From Lactobacillus amylovorus DSM 20531 (lineage in GTDB: Bacteria; Bacillota; Bacilli; Lactobacillales; Lactobacillaceae), in contig NZ_CP017706.1 of assembly GCF_002706375.1 (NCBI RefSeq), forward strand, positions 682,001 to 746,000: a stretch of 64,000 nt of DNA, given 5' to 3'. Made by a program: the position numbers and the translations under genes. Below the pieces are notes generated by a model. It worked only from the letters and a program-made list of their open reading frames with translations. It did no database searches and had not been told where the DNA came from. Every line of letters starts with the position of its first letter. The stretch's first letter is position 1. This document shows positions 54,805-63,359 of the stretch, piece by piece.

Positions 54805-56517
54805 GTGGTTGATAATACATCACTCACTGGTGCAGCACTTTTAATCGATGCTTTACAAGCCAATGGATTAAACAATATGTATGGTGTTGTAGGTATTCCA
54901 GTTACCGATTTTGCCCGTTTAGCTGAACTAAAGGGTATGAAATTTTATGGATTTAGACGTGAAGACTCAGCCGTAGATGCAGCAGCAGCTGCTGGTTTTA
55001 TTACAGGTAAACCTGGCGTAGCTTTAACTGTATCCGCTCCTTGATTTTTAAATGGTTTAACAGCTTTAGCACAAGCTACTAAGAACTGTTTCCCATTAAT
55101 TATGATCTCAGGTTCATCTGATCGTCACATTATCGACCTTGATCGTGGAGATTACGAAGGTCTTGATCAATACAACGTTGCTAAACCATTCTGTAAAGCA
55201 GCTTACCGTGTTGATCGTGCAGAAGATATGGGCTTAGCCGTTGCTCGTGCTGTTAGAACAGCAGTTAGTGGCCGTCCAGGTGGTGTTTATTTGGACCTTC
55301 CTGCAGCAACTGTTAGCGACACTGTTGCACAAAAGTCAGATGCCAACATCTACAAAGTAGTAGATCCAGCACCAAAGCAATTACCATCAGACGAAGCAAT
55401 TAACCGTGCCGTTGAATTATTAAATAATGCTAAGCACCCTGTACTTCTTCTTGGTAAAGGTGCCGCATATGCTCAAGCTGAAGATGAAATCAGAGAATTA
55501 GTTACTAAGACCAACATTCCATTCTTACCAATGTCAATGGCTAAGGGTGTTGTTCCAGACGACTCACCAGCATCTGCTGCCTCCGCTCGTTCATTTACAC
55601 TTGGTCAAGCCGACGTTGTTCTTCTGGTTGGCGCTCGTCTTAACTGGATGCTTTCAAATGGTGGTTCACCATTATTCAGCCCAGATGCTAAATTCATTCA
55701 AGTTGATATTGATGCAACTGAATTTGATTCCAACAGAAAGATTGATGCTCCATTACAAGGTGACATTAAGTCAGTAATGCAAAAATTCAATTCTGCTGTT
55801 ATTGACGCTGGTGTCAAGGCACCGCAAGATTGGCTTGATCAAATTAAGACCGAAAGTGAAAAGAACAACACTAAATTTGCTAAGAGAATCTCTGCTTCAG
55901 AAGCTAAGCCAACTTTAGGTTACTACAGTGCAATCGAACCTATTAATGACCTTCTTCAAAAACATCCAGATACTTATATAGTAAGTGAAGGTGCTAACAC
56001 CTTGGACATTGGTCGTAACTTAATCAGCATGCAAAAACCTCGTCACCGTCTTGACACTGGTACTTGGGGTGTTATGGGTGTCGGCATGGGTTACGCCATC
56101 GCTACAGCCGTTGAAACTGGCAAGCCAGTTATCGCCCTTGAAGGTGACTCAGCCTTTGGTTTTGACGGTATGGAAATGGAAACTATCTGCCGTTACCACT
56201 TACCTGTTATTGTCGTTGTTGTTAACAACGGTGGTATTTACAACGGTGATGTTAACGTTGTTCCTGACCAACCAGGCCCAACTGTCTTGGATCACGACGC
56301 TCACTATGGTGACATTGCTAAGGCATTTGGCGGTGACAGTTACCGTGTAAATAACTACACTGAAATGAAAGATGCCCTCGAAAAAGCATACGAATCAGGC
56401 AACCCAACAATTATTGATGCTCAAATCCCAGCATCAATGGGTAAAGAATCAGGTCACATTGGCAACTTAAACCCAAAGTTGGACTTAAGTTCTCTTGAAG
56501 AAAAGGAGAATAAATAA
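54805..56517 (+). pseudogene. oxc: Oxalyl-CoA decarboxylase, interrupted by a TGA codon
   Basis: A continuous frame of 570 residues, full length for Oxc, except for TGA at 55042-55044 in TVSAP[stop]FLNGL, where a glycine (GGA) is expected. The thiamine-diphosphate domain is intact: LEGDSAFGFDGMEMET and NNGGIYNG. Oxc would decarboxylate oxalyl-CoA to formyl-CoA. The start is GTG 54805, preceded by AGAAGGA. Restart at ATG 55102 would lose the N-terminal domain. It overlaps frc by one base, so frc may still be translated. It could be a sequencing error or true inactivation. Confidence 0.9.
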
Positions 56518-57851
56518 TGGCTGAAGAAAATAAATATGCACCTTTAAAAGGTATTAAGGTTGTTGACCGGACTCAAGTACAATCTGGTCCTTCATGTACT
56601 CAACTTTTAGCATGGCTCGGTGCTGACGTTATCAAGATTGAACGTCCCAACACTGGTGACCCAACTAGAAATGAATTGCTTGATATTCAAGATTCATGGA
56701 GTCTTTACTACTTGCAATTAAATGCTAACAAGAAGTCATTGACTTTGAATATCAAGACTGACGAAGGTAAAAAGATTATGTACGACTTAATCAAGAAGGC
56801 CGATGTCTTTGTTGAAAACATCGCTCCTGGTTCTGCCGAACGTAATGGCTTTGGTTGGGAAAAATTGCATGCAATGAACCCCAAGTTGATCTATGCTTCA
56901 TTGAAGGGCTTTAACAAAGGCTCACGTTTTGAAAATGTTAAGGCATTTGAACCAGTTGCTCAATCTGCTGGTGGTGCTGCTTCTGCTACTGGTTGGAACA
57001 AGGGTGAAAACAATGTACCTACTCAATCAGCAGCTGCTTTAGGTGACTCCAACTCAGGAATGCACTTAACAATCGGTATTTTAGCTGCCCTTCTTCAACG
57101 TGAACAAACTGGTGAAGGTACTTTTGTATACCAATCAATGCAAGATGCTGTATTGAACCTTTGCCGTATCAAGTTACGTGACCAAATTATGTTGGACAAT
57201 TTAGGTGCTTTACCTCACTACGCTGTTTACCCTAACTACAAATGGGGCAAAGCTATTCCTCGTGCTGAGAATACCGAAGGTGGTCAAGTTATTGGTTGGA
57301 CTTACAAGGCTAAGGGCTGGGAAACTGATCCTAACGCTTACGTATACATTGTTGTTCAAAATAGTAACAAGAGCTGGGAAGCTATTGCCAACACAATGGG
57401 TCACCCAAAATGGATCACCGATGAACGCTTCCAAGATTGGCAACACCGTCAATTAAACAAAGAAGATCTTTACAAGTGTATTGAAAGCTACACCAAGAAC
57501 TATGACAAGTATGAATTAACCAAGACTTTGGGTAAAGCTGGTATTCCAGTTGGTCCTGTTCTTGACTGGCACGAACTTGAAAATGATCCAGACTTGAACT
57601 CAGATGGTACAATTGTCACTATTGATCAAGGTGGCAATCGTGGCAAATTCAAGACTATTGGTTTACCATTTACTCTTTCTAACTACAAGCCTGATTACAA
57701 ACGCGCTCCAGACCTTGGTGAAAACAACAAAGAAATCTTATCTTCACTTGGTTACGATCCAGATCAAATCGAAAAGTTAACTGAAGAAGGCGTAATTTCT
57801 AAGGCTAAAGGTCCTAAGAACCCACGCACTGAAGTTATCAAAGGTGAATAA
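56517..57851 (+). CDS. frc: Formyl-CoA:oxalate CoA-transferase
   Basis: A 444-residue class III (CaiB/BaiF) CoA-transferase that exchanges CoA between formyl-CoA and oxalate, giving oxalyl-CoA for Oxc. Motifs: VVDRTQVQSGPSCTQLLAWLGADVIKIERP (N-terminal CoA-binding part, seen from ~13), FVENIAPGS, and AAALGDSNSGMHLTIG (~170) with the catalytic aspartate region. It starts at the last base of the oxc stop, so it is translationally coupled. Its terminator is split by an IS4 element. The gene itself is intact. Confidence 0.94.
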   Translation: MAEENKYAPLKGIKVVDRTQVQSGPSCTQLLAWLGADVIKIERPNTGDPTRNELLDIQDSWSLYYLQLNANKKSLTLNIKTDEGKKIMYDLIKKADVFVENIAPGSAERNGFGWEKLHAMNPKLIYASLKGFNKGSRFENVKAFEPVAQSAGGAASATGWNKGENNVPTQSAAALGDSNSGMHLTIGILAALLQREQTGEGTFVYQSMQDAVLNLCRIKLRDQIMLDNLGALPHYAVYPNYKWGKAIPRAENTEGGQVIGWTYKAKGWETDPNAYVYIVVQNSNKSWEAIANTMGHPKWITDERFQDWQHRQLNKEDLYKCIESYTKNYDKYELTKTLGKAGIPVGPVLDWHELENDPDLNSDGTIVTIDQGGNRGKFKTIGLPFTLSNYKPDYKRAPDLGENNKEILSSLGYDPDQIEKLTEEGVISKAKGPKNPRTEVIKGE

Positions 57852-57862
57852 TTAATTTACCG

Positions 57863-57873
57863 AAAAAAGCTGT
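57863..57873 (+). terminator. Left arm of the frc terminator, separated by IS4
   Basis: AAAAAAGCTGT pairs with ACAGCTTTTTT at 59553-59563, 1.68 kb away. Between them, before insertion, was the loop containing CAAAATCTG. The IS4 element entered this loop and duplicated those 9 bp, so the terminator no longer forms in the frc transcript. Confidence 0.85.
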
Positions 57874-57927
57874 TCAAAATCTGCAATGTCATTAAGTTAA
57901 GACATTGACATTATATCGACAGCTTTT

Positions 57928-57959
57928 AAAGATCGAATCATTTTGATTCGGTCTTTTTT
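57928..57959 (+). terminator. Internal terminator at the left end of IS4
   Basis: AAAGA-T-CGAATCA / TGATTCG-G-TCTTT followed by TTTTTT. It lies between the left inverted repeat and the transposase and would stop read-in from the oxc-frc promoter. Confidence 0.8.
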
Positions 57960-58040
57960 CTTTTTAAAATAAAAAGTAAGCAGAGTTTATTTGCCCTTCT
58001 GCTCACTTTCGTCATATTATCTGGTCTTTCATAGAAAGCT

Positions 58041-59411
58041 GTGCCTCTTATGAAATCCCTTCACTCAAATATTTTAAAGCTGATGGATAGTATTATCAAT
58101 AAAATCGCTGACAACATTCACGATTTCTCTGTATCTGATCAAGCTTTTACTCGCTGTCGTAAGCTCAATTCCACTGATTTGATTAAGTTAATTCTTAACA
58201 TGGGAGCTGGCAGCCTGAATTCGGAAATTTTTCATGCTTTTCCTGACATAAATTCTAGAATGACTGCTTCGGCTTTTGAACAACAAAAGGCTAAATTAAA
58301 GCCTGAATGCTTTAAAGAAATTATGGCTGAGCTTAGTCAGGCAAACAATGCACCGCAATTACTAGATGACAAATACTTAGTTGTAGCGATTGATGGTTCC
58401 GATTTTGATCAGCCTTTTAATCCAAAATCAAAGAATATTTTTCAAGGCAAAGATGGTAGAAAATATTGCCAGATACATGTAAACGCTTTTTATGATGTTT
58501 TGAATAAATTATATTTAGACATGGTTATCCAACCTAGACAAAAAATGGATGAACGTGAGGCAGCTTTAACCATGATAAAGAAATTAGCCCAGCAAGAAAA
58601 AGATTTTCTAGTCCTGATGGATCGTGGCTACATTAGCTTTAATTTAATTGAAAATTGCAATCGATTAAAACATTGCCACTATGTTATGCGATCAAAATCC
58701 GGAGATGGTGCTTTTAAAGAAATTGTAGCTATGTCGAATCATGAATACGATATTGACTTATCATGCAGAGTAACTTCGTCACATTATTATTATGTCACCC
58801 ATAAAGATACAGAAAAGTTTCTTCACCTGATTCTTCACAAAAAGCATCACTATAAAGCTGTTCGTTCTAAAAATACCAGAGATCAACGCTGGGATTTTGA
58901 GGATATGTGTGATGTTAGATTTAGAGTTTGTAAGTTTAGAATCAATCCACCAGGTTCAGACGATGAGTGGGAAGTCCTCATCACCAATTTAGATCGAAAT
59001 GAATATCCTCTAGCTAGAATGAAAGAGATCTATCATCTTCGCTGGGGAATAGAAACTTCTTTTAGGGAGCTTAAATATGACTTAAGCGGCATACAGTTTC
59101 ATTCTAAAAAAGATCAATTTGTTTATATGGAAATATACGCCCATTTTGCAATGTATAATGCCGTGAGTTTATCAATAATTGCGAGCTCAAAACCGTATAC
59201 TCAGGGAAAATATCAATATCAAATAGATTTTAAAATGGCCTGTTGTATCTGGCGACGATATTTTAGTATAAGTGATAATTCAGATAAAAACTTCACACAA
59301 TTACTGCTAGATGTGGCATTTTATTTAACGCCCATTCGACCAGGAAGAAAAGATAAACGAAATCTAAAAGTTAAATTAGTAGTTGGCTTTCCTTATCGTC
59401 TAGCAGCTTGA
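58041..59411 (+). CDS. IS4-family transposase
   Basis: 456 residues with an alternative upstream start MPLMKS; the second ATG at 58050 is also possible. DDE catalytic set: VVAIDGSDFD (~113), LVLMDRGYIS (~189), and YHLRWGIETSFRELKYDLSG (~331) with the Y-R-E-K signature of IS4. It differs from the other IS4 transposase at 12.7 kb. No lesion is visible and the element has perfect ends, so it is potentially active. Confidence 0.93.
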   Translation: MPLMKSLHSNILKLMDSIINKIADNIHDFSVSDQAFTRCRKLNSTDLIKLILNMGAGSLNSEIFHAFPDINSRMTASAFEQQKAKLKPECFKEIMAELSQANNAPQLLDDKYLVVAIDGSDFDQPFNPKSKNIFQGKDGRKYCQIHVNAFYDVLNKLYLDMVIQPRQKMDEREAALTMIKKLAQQEKDFLVLMDRGYISFNLIENCNRLKHCHYVMRSKSGDGAFKEIVAMSNHEYDIDLSCRVTSSHYYYVTHKDTEKFLHLILHKKHHYKAVRSKNTRDQRWDFEDMCDVRFRVCKFRINPPGSDDEWEVLITNLDRNEYPLARMKEIYHLRWGIETSFRELKYDLSGIQFHSKKDQFVYMEIYAHFAMYNAVSLSIIASSKPYTQGKYQYQIDFKMACCIWRRYFSISDNSDKNFTQLLLDVAFYLTPIRPGRKDKRNLKVKLVVGFPYRLAA

Positions 59412-59454
59412 ACTAATTTAAACGGCTATCTTAAGATGGCTTATTTGTGCTATC

Positions 59455-59496
59455 AAAAAAAGACATTTATCAAATAAAATAATTCGATAAATGTCT
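59455..59496 (-). terminator. Minus-strand terminator at the right end of IS4
   Basis: AGACATTTATC / GATAAATGTCT; on the minus strand it is followed by seven T. It would stop antisense transcripts coming from the right. Confidence 0.7.
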
Positions 59497-59552
59497 CAAA
59501 AAGTGTCATCAGATTAGTCAATGTCTTAACTTAATGACATTGCAAAATCTGG

Positions 59553-59563
59553 ACAGCTTTTTT
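59553..59563 (+). terminator. Right arm of the split frc terminator
   Basis: ACAGCTTTTTT, complement of the arm at 57863-57873. The second CoA-transferase gene starts only 24 nt later, so before IS entry it was probably served by partial read-through. Confidence 0.8.
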
Positions 59564-59587
59564 CTTTTACATAGAAAGTGTGTCATA

Positions 59588-60774
59588 ATGACCGAACCTA
59601 ATTACAGTGAATTAGAAGCTAAAAATGTTCACTTATATAAAGATAAGCCCTACCCCTTAAGCGGTATTTTAGTCGTCGATTTTACCCACGTTTTATCAGG
59701 CCCAACCTGTACCAGAATGTTAGCAGATGCAGGTGCACGGGTAATTCATATTGAACGAAAAACTGGTGACGATACGCGTCATATGGGACCATACATCGCT
59801 GATGGTTCTAGTGAATACTTTAGAATCTGCAATGCAGGTAAAGAATCCATTGCTTTAGATTTAAAAGATCCTAAAGACCATGCATTAGCCGAAAAAATGA
59901 TTGCTAAAGCAGATGTTGTAGTTGAAAACTTCCGTCCTGGCGTTATGAAGCGTCTAGGATTTGGCCCTGAAGAAATGGTCAAAAAATATCCCAAATTGAT
60001 CTTTGCCTCTATTTCTGGTTTTGGTCAATATGGTCCTTGGTCTAAACAAGCGGCTTACGATACGATTATTCAAGCTGTTTCAGGCTTAATGGATGCAACT
60101 GGTACGCCCGAAGGCAAACCAACTAGAGTCGGTACTTCAGTGTCTGATGTAGTGGCCGGTATTATGGGCTATAGCGCCATTATGACGGCCTTAGTTGCTC
60201 GTGATCGTACTGGTAAAGGAACTACTGTTGACGTTTCAATGCTTGACTCTACCTTCTCCTTAATGGTTCAGGATTTAATGATCGCATTAGGGCCACACAA
60301 GATGCCACATCGTATCGGCAATCGCCACCCAGATATGTATCCATTCGATACCTTTGACTGTAAAGATCAGCCTATTGCCATCTGTTGTGGTAACGATCAT
60401 TTATGGAGTCTGTTATCACATGCCTTAGGCCACGATGAATGGGTTGAGCAAAAAGACTTCAAAACTAACGACTTACGCGAAAAAACTGGCAAAAAGTTAA
60501 AGATGCAATGCAAAGTGTCCTCAAGACTAAAGATGCAGCTGAATGGGATAAAATTTTGCATGAAGCTGGCGTCCCTGCTGGTCTTGTCCTTAACGTAGAT
60601 AAGACACGCCGGTTGGATCAAATTATCGCGCGTGGCATGGTTAAGACTTTGCCAGATGGCAATGAAGTACTAGGCTCACCGATGAAGTACAGTACGTGGA
60701 ATTCCTATGGTCTGCAAAAAGATTCACCAAAGTTAGATGAAAATGGCGATGAAATTCGGAAAGAATTTGAATAA
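59588..60774 (+). pseudogene. Second class III CoA-transferase, frameshifted
   Basis: A CaiB/BaiF-family CoA-transferase of about 395 residues if restored. The first ~305 residues are normal: GILVVDFTHVLSGPTCTRML (~29-48), VVENFRPGVMKRLGFGPEE, SISGFGQYGPW, and YPFDTFDCKD. Around 60497-60501 the run TTAAAG seems one A short; after it frame 1 ends at 60598 while another frame (MQSVLKTKDAAEWDKIL ... GLQKDSPKLDENG) carries the usual C-terminus to 60774. A single-base deletion explains both. The substrate is unknown; context suggests oxalate or formate metabolism. ATG 59588 is used. Confidence 0.85.
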
Positions 60775-60777
60775 TAC

Positions 60778-60817
60778 AAAAATGAGATGACTACTTTTAT
60801 AAGTCATCTCATTTTTT
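60778..60817. terminator. Terminator between the second CoA-transferase and the GntR gene
   Basis: AAAAATGAGATGACT / AAGTCATCTCATTTTTT with an 8-nt loop (one terminal pair off), serving convergent genes. Confidence 0.88.
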
Positions 60818-60820
60818 GCT

Positions 60821-61531
60821 CTATTTCTTCAAATCAATCATAAAGTAGTTCTCATCCCCACGATAAGTAGCAATCGAATATTCCAATGGCAATTCATTTT
60901 TTGAATAGCCATAAGTATGAAAGTAAAACACCGGATCTTTTTCCTTAATATTTAACAAATCCGCCGTCATTCCATCTGCAGATTTTACTTCTAGTTTACG
61001 TTTAACGTGAACAATCGGTAATCCTCTTTGCTCTAATTCTTGATAAAGAGACTGCTTAGTAAAATCTATCTTTGCAAAATCTACGAGCTTATCTGCTGAC
61101 AAATACGTTGTAACTACAACAAGCGGATTCTGATCAACGGAACGTAATCGCGTTAATTTATAAACCTGCTCTTTTTCTTTTAAATCCAAAGCCTGTGCTA
61201 CTTCTTCTGAAGCAAGAACCTTCTTAAAAAACAATACCTGCGTCTGTGCGGTCAAACCTTTCTCCGTCATTTCGCTATTATAGCTTTGTAAAACCTGCGT
61301 AAATTCCTGGCTAATCTTGGTCTGCTTAACGATCGTCCCTACATGCTTGCGCCGTTCCAGATAACCTTGATTGACCAAATCCTGAACGGCATGGCTAATC
61401 GTCGGACGTGAGACATTGTACTTCTTAACCAGATCCATCTCTTTAGGAATTAGATCGCCTATCTTATAATGTCCACTAATAATTCTTTGCCGCAGAATTT
61501 CTTCGATCTCTTGATACTTTACTTTAGTCAT
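60821..61531 (-). CDS. GntR-family (HutC/UTRA) transcriptional regulator
   Basis: 236 residues. N-terminal winged helix MTKVKYQEIEEILRQRIISG and LVKKYNVSRPTISHAVQDL (~1-70), then a UTRA ligand-binding domain (~90-236) including YKLTRLRSVDQNPLVVVTTYL. The ligand is probably a phosphosugar. ATG 61531 overlaps the oxidoreductase stop by 8 nt; an upstream frame to 61576 lies in that gene and is a shadow. It is the last gene of the deoC-led operon, and probably regulates it. Confidence 0.88.
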   Translation of the reverse strand: MTKVKYQEIEEILRQRIISGHYKIGDLIPKEMDLVKKYNVSRPTISHAVQDLVNQGYLERRKHVGTIVKQTKISQEFTQVLQSYNSEMTEKGLTAQTQVLFFKKVLASEEVAQALDLKEKEQVYKLTRLRSVDQNPLVVVTTYLSADKLVDFAKIDFTKQSLYQELEQRGLPIVHVKRKLEVKSADGMTADLLNIKEKDPVFYFHTYGYSKNELPLEYSIATYRGDENYFMIDLKK

Positions 61532-62498
61532 CTTGTGGTAAAAACTCCTGCGCTTTTTCCAGAACCTTAATCGCATTCAGACTATGCTCGTAAGCTTCAT
61601 CAGCAGCTGCTTGATTATGCTCTTTAATCGCCTTAATAAAGTAATTAAACTCGCTAATCATCCGGTGATAATATTGATTATAGTTAAAATGCTGAGCCTT
61701 TTCTGAGCCGATCTGAACATAATAATCCGGCAGAACGTTCAATGGGCCATCAAAGCAAATCAAGCCCTTCTCGCCCTCAATATAAGATCTTGTTGGGCCT
61801 ACAGCGTCCTTAGCGGCAATCAAACTAGCTTGCTTGTCATCATAAGTTAGATTCAAAATTCCTGACGTATCGGTATTGCGTTGAATTGTAGGTAGATACG
61901 TAATCGTCTTAGGCTGACCAAATAAGCTGACGCAGAAATTGATATTGTAGATGTTCATATCCATCAAGGCTCCGCCGCCCATTTTGCGGTCAAATTTAGC
62001 AATGTGTTCACCTGCTAAGAATTCTTGATAATGACTGGAAATTTGCGTCAGATTTAAAGCGACCACATGAATTTTGCCAATCTTCTTCAAATCTTGCTTG
62101 AGATGCATGTAGTTTTCCAAATAAAGGACAGTCATAGCTTCAAAGAGCAAGACATGATGTTCATCGGCAACCTGCTTGAGTTCTTTGACTTGTTCACTAG
62201 TCTCAACCAGTGGCTTTTCACAGATGACATTTTTGTTAGCCATTAATGCTTCCTTAGCAATTGGAAAGTGCAGTGAATTAGGTACACCAATATAAATCGT
62301 ATCAATATCGCTATCTGCAAACATAGCCTGATTATCTGTGTAGACCTTATCTATCTTATATTTTTCAGCTAATTCTTCTGCTACCGCTTTTGATCTAGCT
62401 AAAGTAGAAATAGCCACTAATTCTAAATCTTGTATTTTTGAACTAGCTGATAAAAAGTCGTGGACAATTTGACCGCTACCTACAATTCCTAATCTCAT
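61524..62498 (-). CDS. Gfo/Idh/MocA-family oxidoreductase
   Basis: 324 residues. N-terminal Rossmann nucleotide site MRLGIVGSGQIVHDFL, IYIGVPNSLHFPIAKEAL (~70-87) and NVICEKPLV (~93-101), the family lysine in EKP. The C-terminal domain has GGGALMDMNIYNINF (~175-189). Members oxidise or epimerise sugars, polyols or amino sugars with NAD(P). The substrate is unknown. It lies 9 nt after deoC and overlaps the GntR gene, so it belongs to that operon. Confidence 0.88.
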   Translation of the reverse strand: MRLGIVGSGQIVHDFLSASSKIQDLELVAISTLARSKAVAEELAEKYKIDKVYTDNQAMFADSDIDTIYIGVPNSLHFPIAKEALMANKNVICEKPLVETSEQVKELKQVADEHHVLLFEAMTVLYLENYMHLKQDLKKIGKIHVVALNLTQISSHYQEFLAGEHIAKFDRKMGGGALMDMNIYNINFCVSLFGQPKTITYLPTIQRNTDTSGILNLTYDDKQASLIAAKDAVGPTRSYIEGEKGLICFDGPLNVLPDYYVQIGSEKAQHFNYNQYYHRMISEFNYFIKAIKEHNQAAADEAYEHSLNAIKVLEKAQEFLPQDD

Positions 62499-62507
62499 TA
62501 TTTTCTC

Positions 62508-63221
62508 CTAACGTTCAATCTCAATACTATCAACGTGATCATCTTGCATCCGGCGCCTCAAAGCTTCATAAATCTTCACGCCAGCAGAACAGCCAATTCG
62601 ATCAGCACCGGACCGTACCATAGCCAAAAAATCATCACTGTTGCGAATTCCGCCTGCCGCCTTAACCTTTACATCACCGCCAACAACTGATTTCATTAAC
62701 TTAACATCTTCGACTTTTGCGCCAGATGTACCAAAACCAGTAGAAGTCTTAATAAAGTCCGGTTTTACTTCTTTAGCAATTTCAGCTAATTTCTTAATTT
62801 CATCCTTAGTTAAGTAACAATTTTCAAAAATTACTTTGCATGGAATATGATGTTCATGACATACATCAACCATCTCTTGCATTTCACGCTTGATGTAGTC
62901 ATACTTCTTGGCCTTCAGCTCAGTAATATTGATCACATAATCAATCTCATTGGCACCGTTCTTGATTGCATCCCTTGTATCAAAAACCTTGGATTCAATA
63001 GTCTGCTGTCCCAGTGGGAAAGCAATTGCGGCACCAGTATCAATGTCCGTTCCCTTCAATTGTTCTGAACAAAACTTAGATTGCACTTGGTTAATAGCAA
63101 CCATCTTGAAGTGATACTTTTTTGCCTCATCACAAAGTTTCTTCATGTCAGCTTCCGTTGCATCTGCGTGCAGATTCGTGTGATCAATTAAACGTGCAAA
63201 GTCATCTAAAGTGTATTTCAT
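62508..63221 (-). CDS. deoC: Deoxyribose-phosphate aldolase
   Basis: A 237-residue class I aldolase splitting 2-deoxyribose-5-phosphate to acetaldehyde and glyceraldehyde-3-phosphate. The N-terminal [16 protein letters not shown], the active-site segment [16 protein letters not shown] (~156) and the Schiff-base lysine [14 protein letters not shown] (~185-198) are typical. First gene of the deoC-oxidoreductase-GntR operon, with a good sigma-A promoter upstream. Pairing with a Gfo/Idh enzyme and a UTRA regulator is not the usual nucleoside deo operon. Confidence 0.94.
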   Translation of the reverse strand: MKYTLDDFARLIDHTNLHADATEADMKKLCDEAKKYHFKMVAINQVQSKFCSEQLKGTDIDTGAAIAFPLGQQTIESKVFDTRDAIKNGANEIDYVINITELKAKKYDYIKREMQEMVDVCHEHHIPCKVIFENCYLTKDEIKKLAEIAKEVKPDFIKTSTGFGTSGAKVEDVKLMKSVVGGDVKVKAAGGIRNSDDFLAMVRSGADRIGCSAGVKIYEALRRRMQDDHVDSIEIER

Positions 63222-63266
63222 ATTTATGCCTCTTTTATATGTTATATCATATTACTTACATAGCTG

Positions 63267-63295
63267 ATCATAAGTGCATAATATATAAAAGTCAA
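63267..63295 (-). promoter_or_regulatory. Promoter of the deoC operon
   Basis: Minus strand TTGACT (63290-63295) - 17 bp - TATGAT (63267-63272), ending 46 nt before the deoC start. It matches the sigma-A consensus well. Confidence 0.8.
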
Positions 63296-63298
63296 GAC

Positions 63299-63314
63299 TT
63301 ATGTAATAACATAA
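63299..63314. promoter_or_regulatory. Palindrome upstream of the deoC -35
   Basis: TTATGT-AATA-ACATAA, a 6+6 inverted repeat directly upstream of the -35. It is a candidate binding site for the GntR/UTRA regulator of the same operon, or for an activator. A looser ATGTTATATCAT lies near the deoC start. Confidence 0.5.
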
Positions 63315-63346
63315 AAAGCACCTAACTTTACGTTAGATGCTTTTTT
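63313..63346 (-). terminator. Terminator of tsaD
   Basis: AAAAAGCA-C-CTAAC / GTTAG-A-TGCTTTTTT with a 5-nt loop, 14 nt after the tsaD stop on the minus strand. Confidence 0.88.
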
Positions 63347-63359
63347 ATTCATTACTTCT

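Larger units (their letters stand above)
57884..59542 (+). mobile_element. Complete IS4-family element, 1659 bp, with 9-bp target duplication
   Basis: Ends are 26-27-bp perfect inverted repeats beginning CAATGTCATTAAGTTAAGAC (left, 57884) and its complement at the right end (59517-59542). The direct repeat CAAAATCTG flanks it at 57875-57883 and 59543-59551. One intact transposase lies inside. Internal terminators sit near both ends. The insertion is in the frc terminator loop and separates frc from the second CoA-transferase gene. Confidence 0.95.

Noticed and set aside
60490..60530. Programmed frameshift in the second CoA-transferase
   Set aside because: No slippery heptamer or downstream structure is evident; a simple one-base deletion explains it.
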